From Apodemus sylvaticus (Eukaryota > Chordata > Mammalia > Rodentia > Muridae), in NCBI RefSeq assembly GCF_947179515.1, contig NC_067495.1, positions 29,859,004 through 29,923,003 of the forward strand: 64,000 nt of DNA, read 5' to 3'. The position numbers were made by a program, and so were the translations under genes. Shown piece by piece: positions 23,724 to 34,765 of this stretch. Under the pieces are notes generated by a model. It was given only the letters and a program-made list of their open reading frames with translations. It searched no databases and was not told where the DNA came from. Positions within the stretch are counted from its first letter, which is position 1. Each line of letters opens with the position of its first letter.

Positions 23724-24984
23724 GAAGAATTCAACATTCCAATATATTGGAGATGTATTTGGCTGAATACCTATAATTCTTTCTGAGTCGTGGACCCACA
23801 ATTGAAACTTTTCTTATATATCTTCAGACAAAACCTGTTGAGGTAGTCCACATTGGCAGTTCAAGCCATTGTAGTCTCGGTAGTGACTTCCCAGAAAGAA
23901 AGCAAGTTCCCTCATCTTGAGTGCCAAAATTTGTTTGTGTTCTTATTAAATAGGTGCTCTCTTTATGACTGTGGCATGCACTTTGTTTTCTGTGAGAAAT
24001 GACTAGGGACTTTATGTCTGCTACCATAAGAAAAGCATTTGCAATGCAGAAGGGACTGAGAGAGAAAAAGTTTCCCTCTAATGGCCTCTTTGGTCAAACT
24101 AGCTAGATTTGCCTGCCATAGCTGACTGAGGAAAGGAGAATAAGGTGGTATCTTAAGGTAGATGTTACGTCACGATTGACCTTAGCACCTAGCATATAGT
24201 GAACATTTGCTAAAGGTGGGCTGGGCTGAGCAGGTTTCCTTCAGTACACTAATACCTCTGCTAAGAACAGAAAAGAGAAAGCACAGATGAAGAGAAAGGC
24301 ATTGGGCCTTGATTTCTTCCCTGGAGGACCCAGACCTGATGTTTATGAACAGGACCTTTGTATCAGAAAGGCTTTCTAATGTCTCTTGATTGTCTTGACA
24401 CTGCTGGAGAGGGTGCCAGAGGTTGAAGACAGATGAAAGGCATTGAGAATAAAAAGGGTTGGTATCACTTCACTCCTGTTCAAATTTGGGAGGGAACTTT
24501 ATATTCTAACCACCAAAGCCACAGGGGCCCAAGCAGTCACGAAAGGGGATTTTTGTCGTTCTATGGGATTGGTATATGATGAGAGGTTGAAAGAAACCCA
24601 AGAAGAAAGGGATCTGTGTGGTTTCTGTGGGTAGCAAGCATGTATGATGGGGTGGGGAAGGAAGCAAAAAAGGAAATCTATACAAGCAGGGTTGGTGGTA
24701 TATAGATGGGAGTCAGAATTCACTCTTTAGTAGAATGCTTAATCTGCAAAGTTTGGCCTGATTGTGTTTTCTCCCAAAAGGTTATGTTCTTCTAGACTCA
24801 GTGTGCTTCTATATTCCCAGTACTGCCTGGCTATTTAGATGCACATTCATGTAAAATTAAAATAATCAGAAAATTCAGAGAAGTCATACCACAGCTCCAT
24901 TGAGCTGTGAAAATCAATAGTGCCATTTCCTGCTGAAGTCAAGGCAGTGAAGGCATGGATGTGGAATGACCTCTTGTCCACTTA

Positions 24985-25188
24985 GACCTGTTTTCAGAAC
25001 CTTTGCATTCATCACACTTAGGGCTGGACACTTTGAGAATGTCCTGTAGATTGTAGGATGCTTAGTAATGTCATATTGCCTTAGTAGATGCCAGTCATGT
25101 CTCCCTCTAATTGTGGCAACCAAAAACATTTTCAGATGTTGCCAAATATCCAGAGGAGGCACAGTCATGTCTGATTGGGAACCATTGG
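24985..25188 (-). repeat. ancient non-autonomous DNA-transposon-like repeat
   Basis: On the minus strand it reads 'ccaatggttcccaatcagac', then 'atatttggcaacatctgaaa', 'atgtttttggttgccac', 'actggcatctactaagg', 'gcatcctacaatctacagga' and 'cattctcaaagtgtcc'. This parallels a widespread mammalian fossil with 'cagtggttctcaacc...gacatttggcaatgtctgg...tttttggttgtcac...catcctacaatgcacagg'. I recognise the pattern but am unsure of the family name. Confidence 0.6.
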
Positions 25189-26959
25189 CTCAGACAGAGA
25201 ACTGTTGGTCCCCAGAATCCTGAACTTGCTACACCATCCGGTGCTATTTGAAGATTTCAAATGAAAACCTTGTATGGCTTCAGAATTTTGTACAAACATT
25301 TAAATGTGTGTGGTATGTGTGGTAGAACTGGCAGCGATCAGCCAGCATATTTGTCTTCCTGGGACCCTCCTTCCTCTAACAGCTGTAAGCCAGAGGTTGC
25401 TTTTTCAGCATGTGTCACATTAGAATCTGTGGAATTACTTCTTTTTTAGCCCAAATGGTCGAATATCAGCAATTTCATAGGTTTAACCTAAACACACAGA
25501 CTTTAAGAGATAGATCCTGTTCACCTTCCAACACGCACCCACCCCCCAGATTCTTGAGTGTGGAAATGTTTATTTAGGCTCATAACTCTTCTCAGCCACA
25601 ACTCTAAGTCAAGGCCAATGTTTTCCACACAGAGCCTTGTGCCTCAAGCTAACCGAATTGCAAAATTCCTCTTAAGATTTCTTTCTCATCCCTGTGGCAA
25701 ATTAAACACAGCCATGATTTTTTTCATAGAAACTCCCACTAAGAGGTAGAATCTGTATCTCTACCACATTGAATCTGGACTAATCTTTTGACTTATTTTG
25801 ACCAACAAGAGGTGACAGATGGGGTTCCGTTCACATTGCACAACCTGAATCTTTAAGAGGACTTGCAGTGTCTTCTTTGTGTGCCCTAAACACTATCCAG
25901 ATACTGCCTTGGAAGGAAGCTGCTATGGATTACTGACTGTTGAGTGGCTGTGTAGAAGAGAGTCCAAGCATCCTATTCACAGCCAGCACTACCAACTAAA
26001 ACTTAAGTAGGGGCATCTTAGACCTTCATGTCTGCTGACCCTACAGCTACAGCCCATCAGAGTGATCCAGGCAAAACCAGCAGAGGAGCCAGCCAGCAAA
26101 TCCACATAATCACAAGAAATAACATCAGTATTGCCTAAATTCCCTGGATTTGAAGACTTTTTGGTATCCAGAGTGCATAGCGGTACATACACCCTGTGGC
26201 AGCATTCCAGGTATCTGTTATTTACTATATGGTACAGCTTCAAATAAAGAACAGTGAAGTCAAACTCTTGCGCAGCTGAACTGTGGGTTAACATCTCTTA
26301 CTAGCTGACTCTCATATTCCTTATACCAGCCTTGAAGTGGGTGCTAGTAAGTCATGTTCTTCAGGAGAGCTGCTGATTTCTACATTTGGAGGCCCTGAAA
26401 AATGAAGATAACTTATGAGCAAAAGTTACAAAGGTCAGGGTGGCTGCATAACATTTTTATTATCTATAGAGCAGAGTATGTAGTGAGTACCACCTATGTT
26501 CTCCTCATGTACATATACATGTGCATCCATTTTACACTCAGAGCAACCGTGACATAATTTCCAGGTCCCATTGCCCTACTTTTCCTATAGTAATAGTTTG
26601 GAAAAGAGTATTTCAAGCCAGGAATCTCCTCAAAAACAATTGAATGACTTCTACGTTAGTTTTCACTGATCACTTCTGATCTACAGCATATGCCCCAGGG
26701 GCCCTTTAGGAGAGGGGCATGAAGGCTGAACTGTAGTTCACATCCTCACACTTATTTGTGAGTTATTTCTTTAATGTTCGAAATTAGAACCTTCTCTGAA
26801 CTTTACCTACCTGAGAAGAAAAGTCTTATCTGTTTCTTTGCACACAACAGCTCCAGCATAAATCTCTGGGTTTAGTTCCTCAACAACTCTGTTGTAGAAT
26901 GAATTACTGGGTCAATGCATGACTCATGGAAGGAACGAGTTAAAAGAGACCTTAAAAAT
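25189..26959. other. unique sequence, no gene recognised
   Basis: No transposon or exon recognised. A faint MIR-like trace may lie at 26470-26600 ('ccattttacactcagagca'). The minus frame at 25989-26294 (101 residues) is not like a known protein. Confidence 0.5.
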
Positions 26960-26969
26960 TCTTTATCTT

Positions 26970-27369
26970 GTCCCCAAAGGAGGAGCTAGAGAAAGGACTG
27001 AAGGAGCTGAAGGAGCTTGCAGCCCCATAGGAGGAACAACAATATGAACCAACCAGTACCCCCAGAGCTCCCAGGGACTAAACCACCAACCAAAGAGTAT
27101 GCATGGAGGGACCCATGGCTCCAGTTGCATAGGCAGCAGAGGATGGCCTTGATGGACATCAATGAGAGGAGAGGGCCTTGGGCCTGTGAAGGCTCCATGC
27201 CCCAGTGTAGGGGAGTACCAGGACAGGGAAGCAGGGGTGGGTGGGTTGGTGAGCAGGGGGAGGGAGGAGGGGATGGGGGATTTTTGGAGGGAAAAACAGG
27301 AAAATGCATTTGAAATGCAAATAAAGAAAATATCTAATAAAAAAGAATCCAGGACCATGTCAAAAAAAG
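26970..27369 (+). mobile_element. 5'-truncated rodent L1, 3' UTR only, with target duplication
   Basis: The 3' UTR is clear: 'aaaggactgaaggagctgaa', 'ggaggaacaacaatatgaac', 'caaccagtacccccagagct', 'ggatggccttgatggacatc', 'tgccccagtgtaggggag', then a G-rich block (27230-27285) and 'aataaagaaaatatctaata' before poly-A. The 10-bp duplication TCTTTATCTT lies at 26960-26969 and 27370-27379. A short extra segment separates the first A-run from the second. The 131-residue and 98-residue frames over this element are 3' UTR shadows, not proteins. Confidence 0.92.
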
Positions 27370-27713
27370 TCTTTATCTTCCATCTTTTACCCTGCTTGAT
27401 GACCTAGGACACTGAGATTGTAAGTATATTAACACTTTTATATTTATGTAATTTTTCCTTTTAAAAAGCTACTTGCCATACCTCATTATTTGATCTGTTA
27501 TAGCTTATGACTATGAGAGAGAGGAAACATCAAGGAACTTTTCCCCTCTCTGTTATCTATGGAATACTCTGGACATGGCGCCATAAATACTCTGCACATT
27601 GGGCTCGTGTTGTTGAGATCAGGCTTCTGCCCACCCTGCTTAATCCTGTAGGGCTTCTAAACCAACATGGGCACTGAGTGGGTACCAAGCTTGTCTCTGA
27701 GTTACATTATTTA

Positions 27714-27740
27714 TTGTTGTTGTTGTTGTTGTTGTTGTTA
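27714..27740. repeat. (TTG)n microsatellite
   Basis: About nine tandem TTG/GTT units. The poly-Cys frame across it is a repeat translation. Confidence 0.97.
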
Positions 27741-28434
27741 TTCTGCCTGTGAAACTGAGCCCTTTTCTGTGCTCCAGAATGTGAAAGCAAAATGTAAACC
27801 ATCCTTTCCCCATGCAAAGCTAATAATAGTTCTCATCTTAATTCTACTTAACACTGAACTGAAGGTTTGGCCTCTAGGGTGAAGCTCATAGTTAATTCAT
27901 TTATTTTAAACATAATTACAGAACTGTAAATGACTCATCTCAACCAGGGCCCGAAGTGGTCTGATCCTGTGTTTCTCAGTAACCAGCTGGCTGCTGGGTG
28001 CTTGTATGAATGAGTGTGTGACAATTGCATTTGAAGCGTTGGACAGGAGGGAAAGCTGGAATGGGCACACTCCACAGTCACTGTGGTTAGGCATAGTTAT
28101 ACCCACTCTCTGCTACCCCTTCACTTCATTTTCTATGATGACCTAAATGGAAATGACAGTTGGTTTTCTTCCCCGTCAGCCCAGTCCCCCGTGCAGACAC
28201 ACAGGCTGCATCCCTGCTAGGCTGTGCTGGGTTTATGTGCTGTCTCATTCACTGGAGAGTGATCTATAGCTTGGAAGAAAAAAATAAATAAATAAACAAG
28301 CAAAGTCGACCCCTGCTCTTTGTCTAGAAGGAAATGGATGGTTTCCTGGGGCTTTTACCTCCTGTACACATTACCCATGCCCCCATAGTCCTGGAGAAAA
28401 ACACCCAGAAGTGAAGAAAAGAAGCTGTTTTATT

Positions 28435-28620
28435 GGCGGGAGAGTGAAAGGAACGATGAGGGAGGGAGAGGGGGAGGGAGGGACGGAGGAAGGAAAAATA
28501 ATGGATGAGAGCAAAACAAGGAGAAAAAAGAGAAGAAATTGGGTGGAGAAAGGAAGAAGAGGGAGGAAAGAAGGTGATAGAAAGACAAGAAAAAAAGGAG
28601 AAAATAAAAGGGACTAGATT
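28435..28620 (+). repeat. purine-rich (GGGA/GAAA) low-complexity block
   Basis: Almost 190 bp on the plus strand are G and A with few pyrimidines. The order moves from GGGAGGGA-type units to AAGAGAAGAAA-type units. Such strand asymmetry allows triplex formation. Confidence 0.85.
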
Positions 28621-29484
28621 AAAACGAAGAGTAATGAGAAGAAAGCTGTGAGGAATACCCTTTCCTTGACGAATTTCCCTTCTCATTCCCAGTACAGGGG
28701 TAGCTACTCTCCTCCTCCCTTTGTCCTTTCACCTAACTCCATAGTCCTTGGGAATTGACCCTCAGCACCAGTCCCTTAAGCATCCTGATAGGAACAACAC
28801 AAAGGCCAGTCCTCACCTTCCTAAATGTCTTGCTTTAGTTCCCATGAAAACTGGGGACATGCTAGTGCGGAACCATGCATAGCTCAGTTCTATCAACTGC
28901 ATAGTAGCAGCTAGGAGAGCTATCCCACTTAGAAACAGCCCTCGAGAGGCCTTTCATCTGCCATGAGAACTGGATGGAGTGTTCACATTAGTATGGTAAA
29001 CTATCAGAAAAATATTAGATGCTTTCACGTGATGCAACAATATCCCACAATTTTTGTTTTTTTTGTTAGCGCTTTTAGCTTGCAATTCTAAGCAAATCTT
29101 AAAATGGCTTTAAAAGTTAGGTACTGTTTTCATCCACCATTCACAGTTGGGAAAACTGATGAATAGATTGGCCCTGGTACCTAGACAAATTATTAGAAAG
29201 CCTGTTTTAACATGGTGTCCGTCTTTCAGAGAGTGAGCATGGAGCAGGGAAGGAGTGGGGATGTGGTATTTATGAAGTCTCCCCAGTCTCCAGGAACACC
29301 ACTTCCTCTTGCCTGAGCTCTTTCCTCCATTTCTTTAGCCCTCTGAACTTAAGATTGTCTTTTGAGTATTTGAGTTCTCATTCTCATTGTATTGTATCCC
29401 AGATACTGTTTGTGACCGTCTTCTCAGCACTTGAGAAACATGTTCAGTTCTTTGACTGGACCATTTCTCTTTACTCCACCCCCC

Positions 29485-29575
29485 CCCCCCAATCTATAAG
29501 CCCTATGAGCACAATGACCCTATGTATTTCTAGCACTTGGCACATGGACAGTAAATATTTGTTGGTACACAAGGT
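29485..29575 (+). repeat. L2 LINE 3' end, short
   Basis: 'ataagccctatgagcacaat', 'gaccctatgtatttctagc' and 'acttggcacatggacagtaa' with 'atatttgttgg' match the L2 terminus 'gtaagctccatgagggcag...cctggcacatagtaggtgctc...aaatatttgttga'. A C-run lies immediately before it at 29479-29490. Confidence 0.65.
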
Positions 29576-29670
29576 TGTTGTATTTGTAACATCTGGGAAA
29601 TATATTTGGAAGAATGAAAAGATATGATTTCAGGTCAAATCATAAAATGTTTCTCACTCCCCAAAGTCTT

Positions 29671-29728
29671 TTCTCTTCTCTTCTCTTCTCTTCTCTTCTC
29701 TTCTCTTCTCTTCTCTTCTCTTCTCTTC
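29671..29728. repeat. (TTCTC)n pentanucleotide microsatellite
   Basis: Eleven or so perfect TTCTC units form a pure pyrimidine strand directly beside the poly-T side of an antisense B1. It probably grew from the SINE's A-rich tail. Confidence 0.97.
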
Positions 29729-29732
29729 CTTT

Positions 29733-29884
29733 CTTTTTCTTTTTTGGCAGGCTCTCACTATGTAGCTTTGGTTTTCCTGGAACTCACTATTTAGATCAGG
29801 CTGGTCTTGAACTCACAGAGATCTATTTGCCTGCCTCTGTCTCCTGAGTGCTGGGATTAAAGACATGTGCTGCCATGTCCAGCT
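29733..29884 (-). mobile_element. B1 SINE, antisense
   Basis: The T-rich tail is followed by 'ggcaggctctcactatgtag', 'ggaactcactatttagatca', 'ggctggtcttgaactcacag', 'cctgcctctgtctcctgagt' and 'gctgggattaaagacatg', ending 'gccatgtccagctc'. It is full-length and moderately diverged. Confidence 0.93.
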
Positions 29885-32344
29885 CAAACTCTTATAATTA
29901 ATTGCCTGACATCTTGAGACTTAAGTAGGGTTTGTCTCATTCTCGAGTCAAATCTTCATTAGAATCTCAACACAACACAATATGGCCACAGATCCATTGC
30001 ATAAGAAAGAAGATCATATCTATTACAATTTGTTTTCTATTCCTTGTGTAGGGGCACAAAATGAAAGGTGGAAGACAATTAGTTCAGTAGTTCTCTTGTT
30101 ATCCAGAGTATCTAGAAAATTACATTCCTTAAATAGCATTTGAAAATACCTAGCATGTAATTCCTTTGTTATCCTCAGCCACCCAAGATAGTTGGACTCA
30201 CAGCACAATCAATCAATGTACATGTTCACCTTTAAATTATTTAATATTATGGAATGGGAACCAATTAGCCAATGCAGTGTGCACTTAAGAATGTGTCTTT
30301 GGACCATTGAAAGTTGCTTCTTCTTTATGTTACTAGAAACATTTTCCAACAAAGGTAAAGAGGTGGCTAACTTTCTCAGATTCCTTGACTTTTTCTCAGA
30401 AGGGTTGCTATAAAGCAAACTCCATCTTTTCCTCATTCCTTTACCTTTGTCTCAGTCAGAGGATGAACTACAGGAAGATCTTCCCCTTGGTCAACGACTT
30501 TCCCTTGATTAAATAACCCTTTATTTATTTCTCCCACGGGCTACTTGTGTGGTTTAGATTACTTTAAAAACAAAACAAACAACCAGAGTGATAGAATTAG
30601 TTTGAGAAAACAAGAGGTTACCATCAGTCTTGCCCTGTGCAGTTGGGAATGATGGGAAAAGCTCTGGTTCCAAACACCAAAGAAAAAAAACAAACGTGTT
30701 GCAAGTGCCATTAAGAAAACACATCTGCACACTGTCAGTGAGGAAGATAAACAGATGACTGTTTTTGCTTCCCTTTCCCAAAGAATAATGATGGGGAGAG
30801 GCAACTTCATGGACCTTGTCCAGGTCTGTTCCACTGAGAGCATCTTAAAGTTGAGGGATGGGCACTCAGCCAGCCTTGATACAGTCCCCAAATCTCTCAT
30901 CAGACACAATTTTCAAAGAAAACAAACAGTAGATTCATTCTCATCTCTGCTAACAGACAGGAGAGTGAATAAGGAAAGAGAACAGATGCCTTAAATGTTA
31001 CCTGGTGGACCTCAGCTCCTCAACGTTGGGTCTTAGAGTTTGACATCTTGCTTGAGTTTTCTTCCTTTTTAAAAAATTCTTCAGGCAATGAGGAGGTCAA
31101 ATTGAACTGAAGTGAATCTTCTAGCTGTTAATGGGTAGCCACTTTTTTGCCCTTCCTACCATACCCAAAATTCCTAGGGTTTATCAACTTCCTCGATTTT
31201 CAATGAGAAACTGTATACATTCTATAAGTCACAATTAGAATTCACCAAAGATAAGTAGGGACCTGGGGAATTACATGCATCCATTGAAATCCTGGTAGAC
31301 TTAATTTGAGGAAAAGTTCAGATACACAAGAAAATAAAGATGATTTTCTAAGGAGATGGCAAGCATTTGGAACCTCTACACATATTCTCGGGGTTGCCAG
31401 TAAATGACTATTTAAATCTCATATCATCTCCATTTTCATTAGACCAAATGTTCCTGACATTATTGTCTAAACCAATGAAATGTGATGAATATATTAAACC
31501 AGATTGAAATTTGAACATTTATACACCCCCGGGCACCTGAATTTCATGACTTGTTCTTTGCTAAATTAAATATAATCTCAAGATCATCTTTTTTCTTGCT
31601 AGCAGAGTATACTCCCCCTAATTATTAGCAACTTAGAAATCATTCACAGTTGACTTTGGAGCATGTCCCTGGTTTATTAGTTAACATGTTAAAATTGGTT
31701 TAAAATTATAGTCAAAGTACAGTAGCAGAGAAAGACAAAAACAGACTCAAGTAGAGCTAGGAACCTGCCTGGCTTCCTCATTCCATCTCCTTCACTCACC
31801 TGCCCCACTTCCTGCACTATCTTTTCTTCTCCAGAAAGGGATCAGAGAGTACGGTCCTCCTAGTGACTCTCCTACTACTACAGCTCTGCATTGTAAAGGA
31901 TGCTACATTGTCTTAGAAAACTTTTGACCATTTACTCATTCAACAAACTTTCTGTGCCAGCTATTCTGCTATTGTGCCAACCACAAAAGATATAACCTAA
32001 AATAATATAAAATATGTCTGCTAACTTAGGCAATAGGCACTTTTTAAATGCTGTCAAAGGATATACAAATCAATGGCTAGAATAACTTTCCTGAAAATTT
32101 CTGTGGTGAATGATTTATTTAATTATGCCAACATTCAATACCTCATGCTAAAGACAGCATTTTCCAGCTGTCAGGGAGGATCAGAAAAGGTATCTGCACT
32201 CCATAATAAGGAAGAATACCGTGGGATTTTTAAAGTCACTAAGTCCCTGAGGGGTGTATATACTTTGTTAGGGTTCCAAATGGGCAAAGTTAGAGCCTGG
32301 GGGCATTTTGCATGCCATGTTTGGGTTAGTTAATAGTTAAGAGA
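29885..32344. other. unique AT-rich sequence, no gene recognised
   Basis: No transposon or exon recognised. Overlapping frames at 30554-30909 on minus lie on opposite sides of an A-rich region and are of chance length. Confidence 0.55.
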
Positions 32345-32550
32345 GTATGCTCAGAGCCCAAATTGTCTGGGTTCAAAGTCAGTCTCTGATATTAACAAGT
32401 TAAATGACCTTGAGCAAGTCATTAACTTTGTCTTAGTTTTCTGCCTCTGCAAAAATGGGACTGGAACAATAACAGGTTGTATGGAGTGTCTGGATTAAAT
32501 GAGTTCCCACACATCAACATATGCAGAACATAAACAATGTAGCCTCATAT
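32345..32550 (-). repeat. MIR SINE, antisense
   Basis: The reverse MIR order is clear: 'ttgtctgggttcaaagtcag', 'aaatgaccttgagcaagtca', 'ttaactttgtcttagttttc', 'tgcctctgcaaaaatggg', 'ggattaaatgagttcccaca'. A further 'tgttcctggaatatagtaag' 'ggttcagtaaacgtag' at 32690-32725 could be the end of a second MIR or L2. Confidence 0.85.
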
Positions 32551-32784
32551 ATAATAACAGTCAATAACATCTGCAATGTTTTCTTGCATACACCAGAAAA
32601 TCTGTTGACAATCTTATGTAATCAACAATGGATCTGGCTGCTTAAGTAGATTGTATCTCGATGAATTTAAAAATACCTATTTACAGTTGTTCCTGGAATA
32701 TAGTAAGGGTTCAGTAAACGTAGCCTATTATTTTACTGACCTTCCTCCATTTCCTGAAACATCGGAGAGCTTGTTTTAGCAGCA

Positions 32785-32850
32785 TTTTTTGATGGAGGGA
32801 TGGGACCCAAGACTCTGCAAAAGCTCTGCCACCGAGCCACATCCACAGTT
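32785..32850 (-). mobile_element. ID-type SINE fragment, antisense
   Basis: 'tttttgatggagggatggga', 'cccaagactctgcaaaagct' and 'ctgccaccgagccacatcc' read as the reverse of the ID head, in which 'gctctaccactgagcca' is the antisense pol III box region. The copy is short and decayed. Confidence 0.6.
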
Positions 32851-34290
32851 CATAATAGCTTTGTTATAACCTGGAGGTGATGTTTCTCCCCCTTACTCTG
32901 TGTATATATTTTTTGTGCACTTGTGTGTACATGTATGTATACACAAGCCAGGGAAATGGTGTGTTTGGGAAGAAAAGCAAATAATTCACTCAGTATGTTG
33001 TCGCAGCAGAAAGTTCAGTTGCAGGAAGTCAAATTGAGACATGAATGAAGCAAGGTGAACGTCATTCAAATCCCCTTTACAACATGCATTGCCGTTTCTA
33101 GGTAAGAAACATTTCCCCTGATCAGATTATTTGGGCCTAGAAGTCTTGCATTTTAAAAGCAAGCAAAAAATGAGAAAAAAATAACCCTTACTATGCAACA
33201 CCTGTTACAGTTAGCTCCTAAGAAATGTGTGTCATGTTTTAAACTTGAGTAGGTTGATATTTGGAGAACATCACAGTGCCTTGTATTTCTCGAGTGCCTT
33301 ATTTTAGACTGTTAACAATGAATGAGAACTTTCCTGTAGGCATTTTCCTGTTGTATTATTTTTCCTCGATGCTACTTTGATTTGAAAGTAGTCTTGCTCC
33401 TGTCTTTTTAAAACACTATAGGATTCTATTCAAAAGTCCTCCATCTCTCTCCCCTTCTTTCTCTCCCACTCCTGCTCCCCCTCCCTCTTTCTCCCAGGGG
33501 AAGCAGTTCTTGCTTTTATTGATGGAGAGAGGGAAAAAATCTAAACACTAGGCAACCAGACTAATGAGAGACAGGCTGACGTGACAACTAACAAAGAGCA
33601 AATCCAATTACTGTTCCTAACACAGGTGTAGAGGTCTAAAGGAAATAGCAGAGATCTGCAGCAGGTGCTCTCAGTAGTCCTGCCCTTAGCCCAACAGGTC
33701 ACCTGTAGGTCAGTTAGCAATCGGCCAAACTCTTCCAGCTTCAAGCCTCGAGCACTGCAATCTTTTGAGTCTTTCTCTCAACCCTTTCCTCACCCCTGTA
33801 ACTCAACCGAGGGTGGAGATTTGGCGAAAGGATAAACTAGATCCAGCTCCCTTGGTGACACGTGTTGTGCACACTCCCTCAGAGGGTATCCAGCAGCACT
33901 GAGCCCCGCCTGTTGCCCAGGGAAATTGCTGTTATTTTAAACCTACTCATCTCACCTCCCTTTTACTGGCTTTTCAAAGAAAAACCTCTTACATCCAAAT
34001 TAGCCTTTCAGATTCTGCTATTTGGAAGGACCTCAAATAAGACAAGCACCTCAAAATATTTCCTGAATTTTGGTCATTAACCCTGCCTCTGCCTTATTTT
34101 CTGTTGATGTCAGCAAGCAGAAGGGAAAACTGGTTTGTACAGCTGTGATGAAAACCTTCAGTTGAGCATTTTTAATACCATACCCTAACTTGGTGTGTCC
34201 AGTTATTTTGGGGGAGGGTTCTGGATAAGAAGATTTCTTCAGCTGCTAGTTTTTATTAGATAATTCAACAACAATGGAAAAAAATTTGAG
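32851..34290. other. unique sequence, no gene recognised
   Basis: No gene recognised. A CT-rich stretch lies at 33438-33496. A GTTGCCCAGGGAAAT string near 33913 is only a partial X-box match and is not called. Confidence 0.5.
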
Positions 34291-34294
34291 AGGG

Positions 34295-34470
34295 AGACAT
34301 GATTTTTCTATGTAGCCTAGGCTGGTCTTAAACCCATGAGCAAGCATGTACCACCTAGCTGTATTTGTGTTGTTTTATTTTGCTTGTGACAGGCTTTCTC
34401 TCTGGAGCCCAGCTTGGTTTTGTAGTCACAATCATACTATCTAGGCCTCAGAAATGCTACAATTTCAGGG
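34295..34470 (-). mobile_element. old B1-like fragments, antisense
   Basis: Two decayed pieces can be seen: 'gggagacatgatttttctat' 'gtagcctaggctggtctta' at about 34292-34333, and 'gacaggctttctctctggag' 'cccagcttggttttgtagt' at about 34389-34427. They may be the two monomers of an old B1-family element or two separate copies. Confidence 0.5.
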
Positions 34471-34479
34471 AAGTTCCCA

Positions 34480-34600
34480 TTCCCCAGATCCTTATTGAAC
34501 ACCTATGTATAATATTCTAGGTGTCAGTGAACAAAGCAGACAAACCCATGCCCGTATGGGTCACAACAGTCTAGTGGGTGCGGACAGACACCAAACAGTA
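34480..34600. repeat. ancient repeat module, family uncertain
   Basis: 'ttattgaacacctatgtata', 'gtcagtgaacaaagcagaca' and 'caacagtctagtgggtgc' match a common mammalian pattern of 'attgagcacctac...agtgaacaaaacaga...ttacattctagtggg'. This belongs to an old LINE family, but I cannot say which. Confidence 0.45.
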
Positions 34601-34737
34601 AGTGTAGTGAACATATACTTAGCTAGTGGGTCTGAAGTTACTCAGAGATGAGGAATGAGGAAATCCACTTGAGCAGGAGTGCTCCATGGTGGGTGGTATA
34701 GGAAGCCAACTGCCATTTTAGCTAAAGTTGTCACTAG

Positions 34738-34765
34738 TTTTTTTTTTTTTTTTTTTTTTTTTTTT
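34738..34765. repeat. poly(T) tract of about 28
   Basis: Uninterrupted T-run. No SINE or L1 body is recognisable next to it, so its origin (an orphan tail or slippage) is unclear. Confidence 0.95.

Larger units (their letters stand above)
21513..24984. other. unique sequence with small simple repeats
   Basis: No gene recognised. It contains the alternating TG/CG/CA tract at 22551-22588, an A-run at 22679-22692, a T-run at 22929-22938 and a GTA/GTT trinucleotide tract at 23681-23723. At 23055-23090 'ttcttggaagcaaaccctaag' may be a trace of an old LTR, too weak to assign. All frames are short (under 100 residues). Confidence 0.55.
27380..29484. other. unique sequence with a purine-rich block
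   Basis: No gene recognised. It includes a TTG trinucleotide tract at 27714-27740, an AAATA tract at 28279-28299, a purine-rich strand at 28435-28620 and a possible MIR trace at 29105-29215 ('gttaggtactgttttcatcc' and 'agttgggaaaactgatgaat'). The Lys/Arg/Gly/Glu-rich frame at 28411-28617 is the translation of the purine block. Confidence 0.55.

Noticed and set aside
26963..27358. 131-residue minus frame rich in Pro, Leu and Ser
   Set aside because: It is the antisense of an L1 3' UTR.
28411..28617. Lys/Arg/Glu-rich frame resembling a nuclear protein tail
   Set aside because: It translates a purine-only low-complexity block.
33909..33925. Possible third X-box (GTTGCCCAGGGAAAT)
   Set aside because: The second half-site has two mismatches; a chance resemblance.
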